A DNA stretch of 59,918 nt from a virus: positions 1 through 59,918 of IMG/VR virus record IMGVR_UViG_3300010885_019846, one strand, 5' to 3'. The notes below the pieces were generated by a model that worked only from the letters and a program-made list of their open reading frames with translations, ran no database searches and was not told where the DNA came from. Numbering within the stretch: the first letter of the stretch is position 1; the number at the start of each line of letters is the position of its first letter. The position numbers and the translations under genes were made by a program. Below, piece by piece: positions 51,407-58,854 of the stretch.

Positions 51407-51520
51407 TCACTTGTTCCACGGCAGTTTGGTTGAGAGCCACTTCCACGCAGGAACGCCCACAAGGGCACCCGCGACAAACATGAGGACGCTCCACCAGATG
51501 GTTCCTAGAATGTGTTCCAT
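51407..51520 (-). CDS. 37-residue single-span membrane peptide
   Basis: A short ORF: one transmembrane helix (WWSVLMFVAGALVGVPAW, about 9-26) with a short N-terminus (MEHILGTI) and a basic end (KWLSTKLPWNK). It is supported by AAAGGAG 7 bases before the ATG and a CTAAATA box 20 bp upstream. No homologue is recognised. Its size and late promoter would fit a small holin-like or assembly membrane peptide; this is a guess. Confidence 0.65.
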   Translation of the reverse strand: MEHILGTIWWSVLMFVAGALVGVPAWKWLSTKLPWNK

Positions 51521-51540
51521 GTCAGTCTCCTTTCTACCTG

Positions 51541-51547
51541 TATTTAG
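51541..51547 (-). promoter_or_regulatory. Late promoter CTAAATA, overlapping the stop of the large Cys-rich gene
   Basis: The TAA at 51544-51546 ends the 769-residue gene. The box leads to the 37-residue membrane peptide 20 bp downstream. Confidence 0.65.
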
Positions 51548-53853
51548 GGCTTGAAATAGAGGTTGGGATAGTGTCTTGCATAGTCCTTATTCGAATGTGT
51601 TTGCAAGGCACGATAAGAGGCTGATGGATTCAGTATTGTATCGGATGCCTGATAGAACACGGGAATACTGAATGTATCAATGACGGTGCTGTACACATCA
51701 AGCCAGTTTTTGATTGGTTGGTTGTTTCCGCGAGTCAGTATGAAGTGATTGGCATTTGCCGCCCGCTTGTAGTTCTGAAAATCGAGGATCAGACTTGGTC
51801 TACTGGTGAATGCACTCGATCCCCCGCCAGAGATTGTATCGTTTGCATTTGCGTATATGGTTGTCGATGCACCATCTGATGCCGATGGAATCTCGGTCGA
51901 AGATGTGTCAACACCACCACCACCGCCACCACCGCCACATGGAGTTGTGTTTTCTGATCCCGAGGGATCGCCACAGTAACATGCAAGCCCACTACCAACA
52001 CTACCTCCATATGTATCATCACCGTTATTGTTACCCTGATTATTGATAACTACGCAACCACAGGAACTGCTTGCAGACCATGATCTGTTTGTGCAAGTAC
52101 AATCACCAACATTACATGGAACAGTATCTGCGCTAACTGTTATGGTTGTGGGCTGACAGCATTGAGAACAATTTGCTGGTGCATTCGGTGGAGCAGATAC
52201 CTGTATATTAACGAAGGGACAGCAGCATGGATTGGTAAATGTTCTAGTGGTCACCGTTATGCAACAACATTGCCCCGATGTTGGTGGAGGATCGCATGGA
52301 TTTGTGCAGCATCCTGCAAATGAATCCGCACCACTTTCAGGCCATGTCTGCTCACCGTAAATTGCATCACTTGCAACAGTATTTGTAGATGTCTGATTCA
52401 GAGGGATTGTAAATGACATCGAATTGGGATCTGATGCGCTCCGCATCCAACCATTCTGACCCGCATAGAACTGATTGTTTCCTGCTCCGTAGTCGGACAG
52501 ATTGACTGATTCCCGAATCTCATTCAGGTATCCCATTGATTCTTTGGCGCAGTAACGAAGGAGTTCGCTTTGTACGCTTTGTGCCGTATATCCCTCGGAA
52601 GGCCCGTATCCATACTGAGAATATGGGCCGCCATACATCATGTTTGAGAACATGTTTCGCGCACGGGTCTGCAACACGCTTCCTGTTGCACCACTCGCTA
52701 TTGTCCCCGTGCAAGCAATCGCTACCATCGACGGTGCGGGGTCGTAGTAAATGAATCCATGTGCATTCCCCTGCACGGAGGCATAGATCATGTCGAGTCT
52801 GAAAGTGATTGCGGGATAGAACGATTCTGCTGCTGCCGCAGTTATCCCATAGAAAGAGGTGCCACCGATATTGCTGTATAGATTGCCGTATGCATCCCTC
52901 TCTCGGCTTAGGTTCAGGTAAAGACCTCCGTGATCGTCGTATTGATTCAGTTCGCGGGATGGATACATCGAAGAGATCAGGGGATATGTTCGGACGAGTT
53001 TGTTGTTCCCAATCGTTGATGCAATCTCAACAAGTGTCTTGTTCCTGTTGTAGTTGGCATATGCATCGTATCCATGTTCATAGAACGGCAAGGCATCTGT
53101 GTAGGGCACACGAACATCGGGACAGATCCATCCAACATCGCATGCCGAAAGAATGCTGTTCTGCGGGCCGCTACTGACCACGGTCTTGTAGAAGGCGGAT
53201 AGTGCGCTAGGTGGGGAAGACCATGTATACAACTGATCCGTGTTGCCCGTGGGGTGTTGTGGATCCCACCAGTACGGACTTGTGTAGTTGCCGTTATTGG
53301 TTAGGGAACGATCCCACGCGGGCGCGGTACCCACGATGGGTGCATATGTCATCTCATACGGGATGTATGGCAGACCCGCGATTGCCCAATCGATATTCGG
53401 ATAGGCAGTCGATAGTTGATTGAAAAGAGTGGTTACCCCGTTGATGTACCGTTGGGTGTTTGTTGATGATATTGAGGTGGATGATGCCTTGGTGGCACCG
53501 ATGATGCCATCTCCAACGATTTGATTCCAATCAGCCGAGCCACGAAGGTCGATCAGTCCCAACCCGCCCGTGCTGCTCGTCACGGGGAACTTGCTGCTGA
53601 TGTACGCTGTGACAGCCGCAGATGCCCCCAGAGCGTTTGAGTAGTAGGTCAGCCCTGCGTCAGAGACGAACCAGGCAACGAGGTTCCCCGTGCCTCCTGG
53701 GCTGTTTGAAAGAGAGTTGAATTGGGCATCGACCTGTTGACCGTAGATGCCGTAGTCGTTCTGCGGGAGCGAATAGGTCACTCCTGCTGAAAACACCTTG
53801 CTCGTCGCAAACGAGTAGGCGTGATTGTAGATTTGAAAGAAGTCGTTTGGCAT
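51544..53853 (-). CDS. Unknown 769-residue protein with Cys-rich and poly-Gly region
   Basis: ATG at 53853 is preceded by GAGGAAAG and a CTAAATA box, so the 12-codon longer frame is rejected. Residues 1-480 look like a folded, aromatic-rich domain, possibly TIM-barrel-like (NIDWAIAGLPYIPYEMTY; FRLDMIYASVQGNAHGFIYY), with no certain catalytic motif. Residues about 510-640 contain 20 cysteines in about 125 residues (CCTNPCD, GQCCCIT, NPCCCPF, CSQCCQ), then a run of eight glycines. The last 100 residues are a separate domain. A late surface or virion protein is likely; its enzymatic role is open. Confidence 0.65.
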   Translation of the reverse strand: MPNDFFQIYNHAYSFATSKVFSAGVTYSLPQNDYGIYGQQVDAQFNSLSNSPGGTGNLVAWFVSDAGLTYYSNALGASAAVTAYISSKFPVTSSTGGLGLIDLRGSADWNQIVGDGIIGATKASSTSISSTNTQRYINGVTTLFNQLSTAYPNIDWAIAGLPYIPYEMTYAPIVGTAPAWDRSLTNNGNYTSPYWWDPQHPTGNTDQLYTWSSPPSALSAFYKTVVSSGPQNSILSACDVGWICPDVRVPYTDALPFYEHGYDAYANYNRNKTLVEIASTIGNNKLVRTYPLISSMYPSRELNQYDDHGGLYLNLSRERDAYGNLYSNIGGTSFYGITAAAAESFYPAITFRLDMIYASVQGNAHGFIYYDPAPSMVAIACTGTIASGATGSVLQTRARNMFSNMMYGGPYSQYGYGPSEGYTAQSVQSELLRYCAKESMGYLNEIRESVNLSDYGAGNNQFYAGQNGWMRSASDPNSMSFTIPLNQTSTNTVASDAIYGEQTWPESGADSFAGCCTNPCDPPPTSGQCCCITVTTRTFTNPCCCPFVNIQVSAPPNAPANCSQCCQPTTITVSADTVPCNVGDCTCTNRSWSASSSCGCVVINNQGNNNGDDTYGGSVGSGLACYCGDPSGSENTTPCGGGGGGGGVDTSSTEIPSASDGASTTIYANANDTISGGGSSAFTSRPSLILDFQNYKRAANANHFILTRGNNQPIKNWLDVYSTVIDTFSIPVFYQASDTILNPSASYRALQTHSNKDYARHYPNLYFKP

Positions 53854-53864
53854 GGGCTTTCCTC

Positions 53865-53871
53865 TATTTAG
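53865..53871 (-). promoter_or_regulatory. Late promoter CTAAATA before the Cys-rich gene
   Basis: GGGCTAAATAGAGGAAAGCCCATG: the box lies 11 bp before the ATG, with GAGGAAAG between them. It decides the start at 53853. Confidence 0.7.
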
Positions 53872-53885
53872 CCCATTCCAAAAGG

Positions 53886-54344
53886 TCACTTCTTCCTAAG
53901 ATTCCGCACCATTGCTATCCCGAAGTTGAACACCTTCTCAACGGTGCTTCCAATGCATTCGTTTGAAAATATGATTTCCGACAGTTCACGCTCTTTGGCA
54001 TGATCATGTTTGAACTTGGCGATCTCTTTCTTGGAGACGGGTTTCTCGTCATGCTTGAATGTAATGTTCTTCAGGCTGACCATGTCATCGAGATCATCGA
54101 CATCCTCGATATCCTTGTTGACGAACTCATCGTAGTCCAGTATCGGCTTGGTGAATGCCTCAGACATTGATGCCCATGACTGCAACAGTTCGGTTGCGGT
54201 TTCACCATATGGCTCAACTGGTCTCTCGGTGATGCCGTTCGGCTCACCCTTTTCGTTGTAGTAGGTTTCGTGAATCCCGTAGGTCACATAATCGTTCAGA
54301 GCGACCCGCTGCACACGCTTGACAAGGCGATAGTTCCAACTCAT
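53886..54344 (-). CDS. Conserved hypothetical protein (152 aa)
   Basis: The start is ATG 54344 with AAAGGAGG 8 bases upstream; a frame open to 54434 crosses the late promoter and is not used. The N-terminal part YGIHETYYNEKGEPNGITER followed by PVEPYGETATELLQSWASMS and KPILDYDEF (about 20-75) is a small protein motif common in bacteria and phages, of unknown function. The C-terminal 80 residues are charged and helical. Confidence 0.75.
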   Translation of the reverse strand: MSWNYRLVKRVQRVALNDYVTYGIHETYYNEKGEPNGITERPVEPYGETATELLQSWASMSEAFTKPILDYDEFVNKDIEDVDDLDDMVSLKNITFKHDEKPVSKKEIAKFKHDHAKERELSEIIFSNECIGSTVEKVFNFGIAMVRNLRKK

Positions 54345-54408
54345 GCTGCGCCTCCTTTGACCATTGGTGGAGTGCCAGAATGTCATTGAGAACAACCAAT
54401 GGTACAGG

Positions 54409-54415
54409 TATTTAG
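54409..54415 (-). promoter_or_regulatory. Late promoter CTAAATA before the 152-residue gene
   Basis: CTAAATA on the minus strand, 64 bp before the ATG at 54344, at the end of the peptidase gene. It supports the shorter start. Confidence 0.6.
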
Positions 54416-54424
54416 CCCACAGCG

Positions 54425-55015
54425 TTAGACGCATCGTGCAAGGATCGCCTCAACTTTCTTTGGGAGAGTTTGGTGACTTGATGCCCTGAAGGAAGAGGGC
54501 ATTTTACGAATGTAATAGGGGATCATTGGATCCTTCTTGAAGTGATCGAGTTTCTTGCGGTGCATTTCCATCAGGTGGTGAATGTAAATGTAGCAATTCG
54601 CTTCCTGCTTGTATCGTTCGATATCGACATTCAATCCATATTCCCTGATCACTTCGACAGTAATCATCTCGCACTCGCGCTCCATGGCGCGGATGGCATT
54701 GAATGCGCGATGCACCGTGCGCGAATCGTACTTCTTGCCATGTAACCACTTCTCAATGATCATCGCTGCCTTGTCGCTTTTGCGATACAAGGTGCTGCCT
54801 GTCACCCATTGAATGAAATGGGAGTACTCATGTGCGAGTACCTCTATCCACTTTGAATTTTTCTTTGCAATACGAATCTGCTCTTCATCGAAGAAGCCGA
54901 AGCATTGCATATCGGGTGTTCTTACAAAGTTGACATTGCAGAACACTAGCCGTATGCCATACTCTTTGAGATCCACTTTTACCGCTTTGACGAACTGCTT
55001 CTCGGCGGCATTCAT
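54425..55015 (-). CDS. Zinc metallopeptidase-like protein (HExxH)
   Basis: 196 residues. EVLAHEYSHFIQWVTGS near 58-74 holds the zinc motif H62-E63-x-x-H66. A later Glu (MERECEMITVEVIREYG near 111-127, reminiscent of SprT/IrrE-type peptidases) could be the third ligand. There is no signal peptide. It could process a phage or host protein, but substrates cannot be inferred. It is 2 bp from the next upstream gene, within a late operon with the membrane and Cys-rich genes. Confidence 0.75.
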   Translation of the reverse strand: MNAAEKQFVKAVKVDLKEYGIRLVFCNVNFVRTPDMQCFGFFDEEQIRIAKKNSKWIEVLAHEYSHFIQWVTGSTLYRKSDKAAMIIEKWLHGKKYDSRTVHRAFNAIRAMERECEMITVEVIREYGLNVDIERYKQEANCYIYIHHLMEMHRKKLDHFKKDPMIPYYIRKMPSSFRASSHQTLPKKVEAILARCV

Positions 55016-55017
55016 GG

Positions 55018-55311
55018 TTAGAACCTCGCTATTTCTCTGCCATTCTCATTGACGATTACTCCGCGATTGTCGAACAATACACGGGAATTTGCAAGGGTAT
55101 CTCCGCTCATGGTGGTAAGTGAACGACATACATTGAAGATGTTGTTGTATGCGCCCTTGCCCTTCTTGCATGAACATGTGTTGGGATTAGTATACGCACC
55201 CATGAGGGAATAGAATGTGCCAAGAATGCCATGTCTGTCATTCGTCGCACCACCGCGAGAGTGGATGTGGTTGAAGAAGTCGGTCATGGTATTGAAAACC
55301 ATCTCATTCAT
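55018..55311 (-). CDS. Conserved phage protein with CSCKKGKGA motif (97 aa)
   Basis: Seen in T4-like marine phages, function unknown. The motif NTCSCKKGKGAYNNIFNVCR near residues 44-63 has three cysteines and a lysine-glycine loop that might bind a metal or nucleotide. Overlaps the membrane-protein gene upstream by 8 bp and is 2 bp from the peptidase gene. Confidence 0.7.
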   Translation of the reverse strand: MNEMVFNTMTDFFNHIHSRGGATNDRHGILGTFYSLMGAYTNPNTCSCKKGKGAYNNIFNVCRSLTTMSGDTLANSRVLFDNRGVIVNENGREIARF

Positions 55312-55678
55312 TGGAATCGTCCCCTGCGCGTGTGAGAGCCTTGTCTGTTGCCTTGAATCCCGAGTAGCCTAATTGGGACATGAAGTAGACCGCAGGGATC
55401 CATTGCCAGATGCCAAACGAAACTGCCGATGCGATTGAAAGCCATGCACCAAGACAGTATCGGCAAGTGAGTAGGTCGAGCATGAATCCCCCGTGGTTCA
55501 ACTGCATGAATAGAGAATAGGAAAGCGACCAGTTGTCCTTTCGCTCCCGCTCATAGTCCTTGACATGGGTCATGAAGTTCAGGAACGGCAACTTACTGAG
55601 ATATGAGTACACCACACTTGTCTCGTAGAGCAAGTACAGGCACATGGCTACCCATAATGAAGCGGCAAGGACTTCCAT
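55304..55678 (-). CDS. Membrane protein, DUF1360-like
   Basis: 124 residues with about three transmembrane segments: VLAASLWVAMCLYLLYETSV at the N-terminus, LTCRYCLGAWLSIASAVSF near 70-88 and IWQWIPAVYFMSQLGYSGF. LLTCRYCLGAWLSI carries the CxxC-x-x-x-W pattern of DUF1360-type proteins. The CTAAATA box overlapping the nrdJ stop lies 6 bp before the ATG. The role is unknown; an inner-membrane location is predicted. Confidence 0.7.
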   Translation of the reverse strand: MEVLAASLWVAMCLYLLYETSVVYSYLSKLPFLNFMTHVKDYERERKDNWSLSYSLFMQLNHGGFMLDLLTCRYCLGAWLSIASAVSFGIWQWIPAVYFMSQLGYSGFKATDKALTRAGDDSNE

Positions 55679-55684
55679 CGGAGG

Positions 55685-55691
55685 TATTTAG
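55685..55691 (-). promoter_or_regulatory. Late promoter CTAAATA overlapping the nrdJ stop
   Basis: The TAA at 55688-55690 ends nrdJ. The next gene starts 6 bp downstream of the box. Confidence 0.6.
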
Positions 55692-57652
55692 CCTGTCCGC
55701 GTGAGGTCAACCACCTCGCACTTGTCGCCTGAGCAGGCAAAGGTCTGATTGCCAACCGTGTTGTCTTCCTTTTCATACTTGGACAGGAGACTCCAATCGG
55801 CATCCTTTGGCATCTTGGCAAGGAGGGCTTCGTACTCTTCCTTTGTGCAGTCCTGATAGGGGGCCTGTCGATATGAGTGATCGGCATAGGGGAGGAACGA
55901 AATGCCCGATACCTCATCGAAATGATCGTAAACCCATGCACCAACCTCCATCCATTCATGCTCCTTGACGGTCACCGTAATGGATGGCTTATGTTCGCAC
56001 CAGTTGCGCTGATATACAAGCCAAAGGTTCAGATGCTCCAAGGCGGTCATATCCTTGCGGAAGACCGAGCCTTCAGGCGACTTCATCGGGAAGGAGAACA
56101 CGGTAGTGTGTTCGGGCTTCATGACATCGGCTTCGTTCGGGAAGCCCATTTCCTTCATCATCTGACACAGGGGATCCTTGTTGTCAGCACGGACAGTACG
56201 GACATAATAGGGTGCGTGACGAGCGTGGATGCCTGAGGCTGCGTCAGTCAACTGCGAGACGGTTCCCGATGGCTTGACACAAGTGATCGCGGCAGAAGCC
56301 TCAATACCAATTCGACTAGCCCAATCCCTGTTGGCATCGACTGCCAATTGTCGTAGGTTTGAAAGAAGAAGCGGTAGACCAAGTTCGTCGTGAAGCCCGT
56401 GCCCCGACTGACCGTTGGTCAACTTGCAGTCAAGAATGCCCGTCAATGAGACTCCGAGAAGAGCCTCCTCACGGCAGTTCTTCGCCCACTCCGAAGAGAT
56501 GTATTGGAAGTTCGTGAGTGATGCTTGCATCGTGCCGAGAATGGTGGCAAGACGAATCTTGCGGGCAAGACTCTCTTCCGTATCATTCTCGCGGACAACC
56601 ACCTCAGTCAGGTTGCAGAACTCGCGGTCTCGCAGGATGATTTCGCTGCACGGATTGGTTCCGAATGCATGATTGGGATCACGACGATCACCCAACTTTG
56701 CCACCGTCTTCTGTGCGGCTGCACGATTAAAGATGCCGCGCTCACCGCTCTTGCTCTTGTAAAGGGAGACCCATTCCTCCATGAAAGTACCAATCTCGGG
56801 CTTCTCCTTGTAAGCAACGCTATTGTTGGCAAGTGCCCGCTGCGGATTGGCTTCCCACCACGCACCGCTCTTTGCATCGCGCATACGCTCGTCGGTGAGG
56901 TTCGACAGGGAGATGAGTGCTGAACGACGAACACCACCAACGACAACGATCTCCGCGATCTTGCAGACGATGTCGTGGCATTCGATGGAGGTCAACTTGC
57001 GACCCGCTGCCTTCTTGAAGGTTTCCACGGTGAAGTGAAACAGATCATTGAGAGGCAGAGGCCCGCTAGCACGACCGCCGAAGGTCTTGAGTCTTGCGCC
57101 CGCAGGACGCACCTTGGAGGTATCCCACTTCGGAATCTGACCGACGATCAGCAGGGATACCAGTTCGCGGTATGCCTTTGCCCAACCCTGCTTGGAGTCA
57201 GCCACAATGATTGTGGTATCCGTGTCCGAGAACTCCTCTGCAATGGTCGGCAACTTGTCCACGAATTCACGCTCGACTGAGAATCCCACACCTGTACCGC
57301 ACATGAGGACATACAGGATCTCATCGAATGCACGAACACGATTGACATGGGCATACGAGCAGTTGTAGCCCGCGATGTTATCGCGCTCAAGTGCCTCGCC
57401 CGCAGTCATCAGGCACCGCATCGAAGGGAGAACCTCAAGGTTACAAACAGCAGCCCGCAGTTCGCTGCGAACATCCTTCGGCAACTTGAAGTTGTAGTGT
57501 TCCTTCAGGTGCTTGTCAAAGAAGTTGAAGTAGCGATCAACCGTTTCGTCCCATGTCTCTCTACGACCATTCTCAGGAAGCCACCGACTGTATCGGCTGA
57601 GGTGAATGAACTGTTGATATGAAGTCGGAAGGCTTGAAATGTCGTTGCTCAT
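55688..57652 (-). CDS. nrdJ: Class II (B12-dependent) ribonucleoside-triphosphate reductase
   Basis: Reduces ribonucleotides to deoxyribonucleotides with adenosylcobalamin, needing no second subunit. It has 654 residues, of the monomeric Lactobacillus RTPR type. The key residues are seen: Cys in AGYNCSYAHV near 95-104; the radical and redox cysteines eleven residues apart in NPCSEIILRDREFCNL near 330-345; Pro/Ser loop CVKPSGTVSQLTDAASG; and the C-terminal redox pair in ACSGDKCEVV, five residues apart. ATG follows TAGGAG by 7 bases. T4 and most cyanophages carry class I NrdA/NrdB instead. It is driven by both a host-type and a late promoter. Confidence 0.93.
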   Translation of the reverse strand: MSNDISSLPTSYQQFIHLSRYSRWLPENGRRETWDETVDRYFNFFDKHLKEHYNFKLPKDVRSELRAAVCNLEVLPSMRCLMTAGEALERDNIAGYNCSYAHVNRVRAFDEILYVLMCGTGVGFSVEREFVDKLPTIAEEFSDTDTTIIVADSKQGWAKAYRELVSLLIVGQIPKWDTSKVRPAGARLKTFGGRASGPLPLNDLFHFTVETFKKAAGRKLTSIECHDIVCKIAEIVVVGGVRRSALISLSNLTDERMRDAKSGAWWEANPQRALANNSVAYKEKPEIGTFMEEWVSLYKSKSGERGIFNRAAAQKTVAKLGDRRDPNHAFGTNPCSEIILRDREFCNLTEVVVRENDTEESLARKIRLATILGTMQASLTNFQYISSEWAKNCREEALLGVSLTGILDCKLTNGQSGHGLHDELGLPLLLSNLRQLAVDANRDWASRIGIEASAAITCVKPSGTVSQLTDAASGIHARHAPYYVRTVRADNKDPLCQMMKEMGFPNEADVMKPEHTTVFSFPMKSPEGSVFRKDMTALEHLNLWLVYQRNWCEHKPSITVTVKEHEWMEVGAWVYDHFDEVSGISFLPYADHSYRQAPYQDCTKEEYEALLAKMPKDADWSLLSKYEKEDNTVGNQTFACSGDKCEVVDLTRTG

Positions 57653-57678
57653 GAAGAACTCCTAATGGGGGATGTGGG

Positions 57679-57685
57679 TATTTAG
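57679..57685 (-). promoter_or_regulatory. Late promoter CTAAATA before nrdJ
   Basis: CTAAATA on the minus strand, 26 bp upstream of the nrdJ ATG. It adds late transcription to the host-type promoter further upstream. Confidence 0.6.
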
Positions 57686-57701
57686 ATGGAGACACACCAC
57701 G

Positions 57702-57717
57702 AATCGATCAATCGATT
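57702..57717. promoter_or_regulatory. Inverted repeat AATCGAT-CA-ATCGATT in the nrdJ leader
   Basis: A perfect 7-bp inverted repeat with a 2-bp centre, lying between the early and late promoters of nrdJ. It is a candidate operator. Confidence 0.6.
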
Positions 57718-57746
57718 ACGCAGTCAATCAGTTTCTTTGTTGTGAG

Positions 57747-57774
57747 AGTCTACTCAAATTGCCGCAGATGTCAA
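57747..57774 (-). promoter_or_regulatory. Host-type promoter for nrdJ (TTGACA-16-TAGACT)
   Basis: -35 TTGACA (57769-57774) and -10 TAGACT (57747-57752) with 16-bp spacer, about 95 bp upstream of the ATG. Confidence 0.75.
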
Positions 57775-57775
57775 G

Positions 57776-57991
57776 TCAGAAGTTGCCGTCAGCAACCTCT
57801 ACGAAATCATCGGGATACATCCATCCAATACGCTTGGCATCGTTCAATCCAAACACAAAGCAGCGTCCGTCACCATTCGGGATCTCTCCATGATAAATGA
57901 ATCTATCACGGTCTTCTATTTGAAACAGCAAAGCCCGTTCGCTGGTGGGATCAGCAATCTTAACTACGGATAATGGTCTTGGTGTTGGCAT
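57776..57991 (-). CDS. Unknown 71-residue protein
   Basis: Not recognised. It is a small, mixed sequence with an aspartate-rich turn and aromatic strands (RALLFQIEDRDRFIYHGEIP near 19-38, NDAKRIGWMYPDDFVEV near 50-66), suggesting a compact beta-domain. It follows the first tandem paralogue by 2 bp. No clear ribosome site; coupling is likely (TAATCATG). Confidence 0.65.
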   Translation of the reverse strand: MPTPRPLSVVKIADPTSERALLFQIEDRDRFIYHGEIPNGDGRCFVFGLNDAKRIGWMYPDDFVEVADGNF

Positions 57992-57993
57992 GA

Positions 57994-58854
57994 TTATGGT
58001 GCTGGTGCTATTAGAATTTCTCGGAAAACTGGTCTACGAATCCTCGTACCTATGTAGTCAACATACAGCAAAATACTTGTCGTTGTTGCAGTTACTTGTT
58101 TGCTGTTCATTGTCACCGATCCTATGTAATCGGTGTTTGCAGTTGGATAATGACTATTGGCACCAGGAGAAGCAGTTCCTTCTGTGTTAGTACCAGTTGT
58201 CATGTTCTTGATCTTGTAATTGGTTGTGAATACTCCATCAGAGTTCACTTCTGTTGACAGATACAGTCTGTATGTTGTGTTGATTGAAACCGTGACACCT
58301 GTATCGACACGGGTAGTTCCTCCAGAGCCAACAAAGACAACTCTCCATGTTGTATCTGTCGTAGTTCCATCGCAAAGAAACTGAAAAAACACGCCACGGG
58401 TGGGTGCTGTATTGGTTGTGCTGTTTTGAAACCCTAGCCTATATGTACCACGAACAGTATTTGAATGTATTGCTGCGGGCAATCTGATTGCTGTTTCGTA
58501 CTCGTATTTGGTAATCAATCCCGTGGATGGTGGAACTGGCATTCCTGGCAAAAGATTGGAGGATGTACCAGCGTAAGCATACCCAGTTGCATTGTTCGTA
58601 GTTCCTGCTTGCAAACTGATAGCACCAGAACTACCTGTGTATCCAAATGCATTCAATATGATTAAGGTATTGTTTCCGAATGCACCACCATTTGCAGTAT
58701 TCACATAGTAATTGCCACCATCAAGAAAAAGAGGAACTGTTGCTTGTGTTTGAGTGCAGTCCGTGAAAAGAGTAGTATCCAATTGATTTGGGTTATCTGC
58801 CAATGCTATACCAGCAAGTGCTTGATCGTTGGTTGCGTCTATTCCGTATGACAT
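57994..58854 (-). CDS. Tandem virion-type jelly-roll protein, copy 1
   Basis: 286 residues. The conserved core shared with the next two genes is LLPGMPVPPSTGLITKYEYE, RLPAAIHSNTVRGTYRLGFQ, FLCDGTTTDTTWRVVFVGSG, YRLYLSTEVNSDGVFTTNYK and the C-terminus VDYIGTRIRRPVFREILI. The pattern fits a concanavalin-like sandwich found in phage fibre and decoration proteins; that is inference. Starts within TGATG, overlapping the stop of copy 2. Confidence 0.75.
   Translation of the reverse strand: MSYGIDATNDQALAGIALADNPNQLDTTLFTDCTQTQATVPLFLDGGNYYVNTANGGAFGNNTLIILNAFGYTGSSGAISLQAGTTNNATGYAYAGTSSNLLPGMPVPPSTGLITKYEYETAIRLPAAIHSNTVRGTYRLGFQNSTTNTAPTRGVFFQFLCDGTTTDTTWRVVFVGSGGTTRVDTGVTVSINTTYRLYLSTEVNSDGVFTTNYKIKNMTTGTNTEGTASPGANSHYPTANTDYIGSVTMNSKQVTATTTSILLYVDYIGTRIRRPVFREILIAPAP

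Noticed and set aside
54345-54434. 30-codon N-terminal extension of the 152-residue protein
   Set aside because: It spans the late promoter at 54409, while a strong AAAGGAGG stands before ATG 54344.
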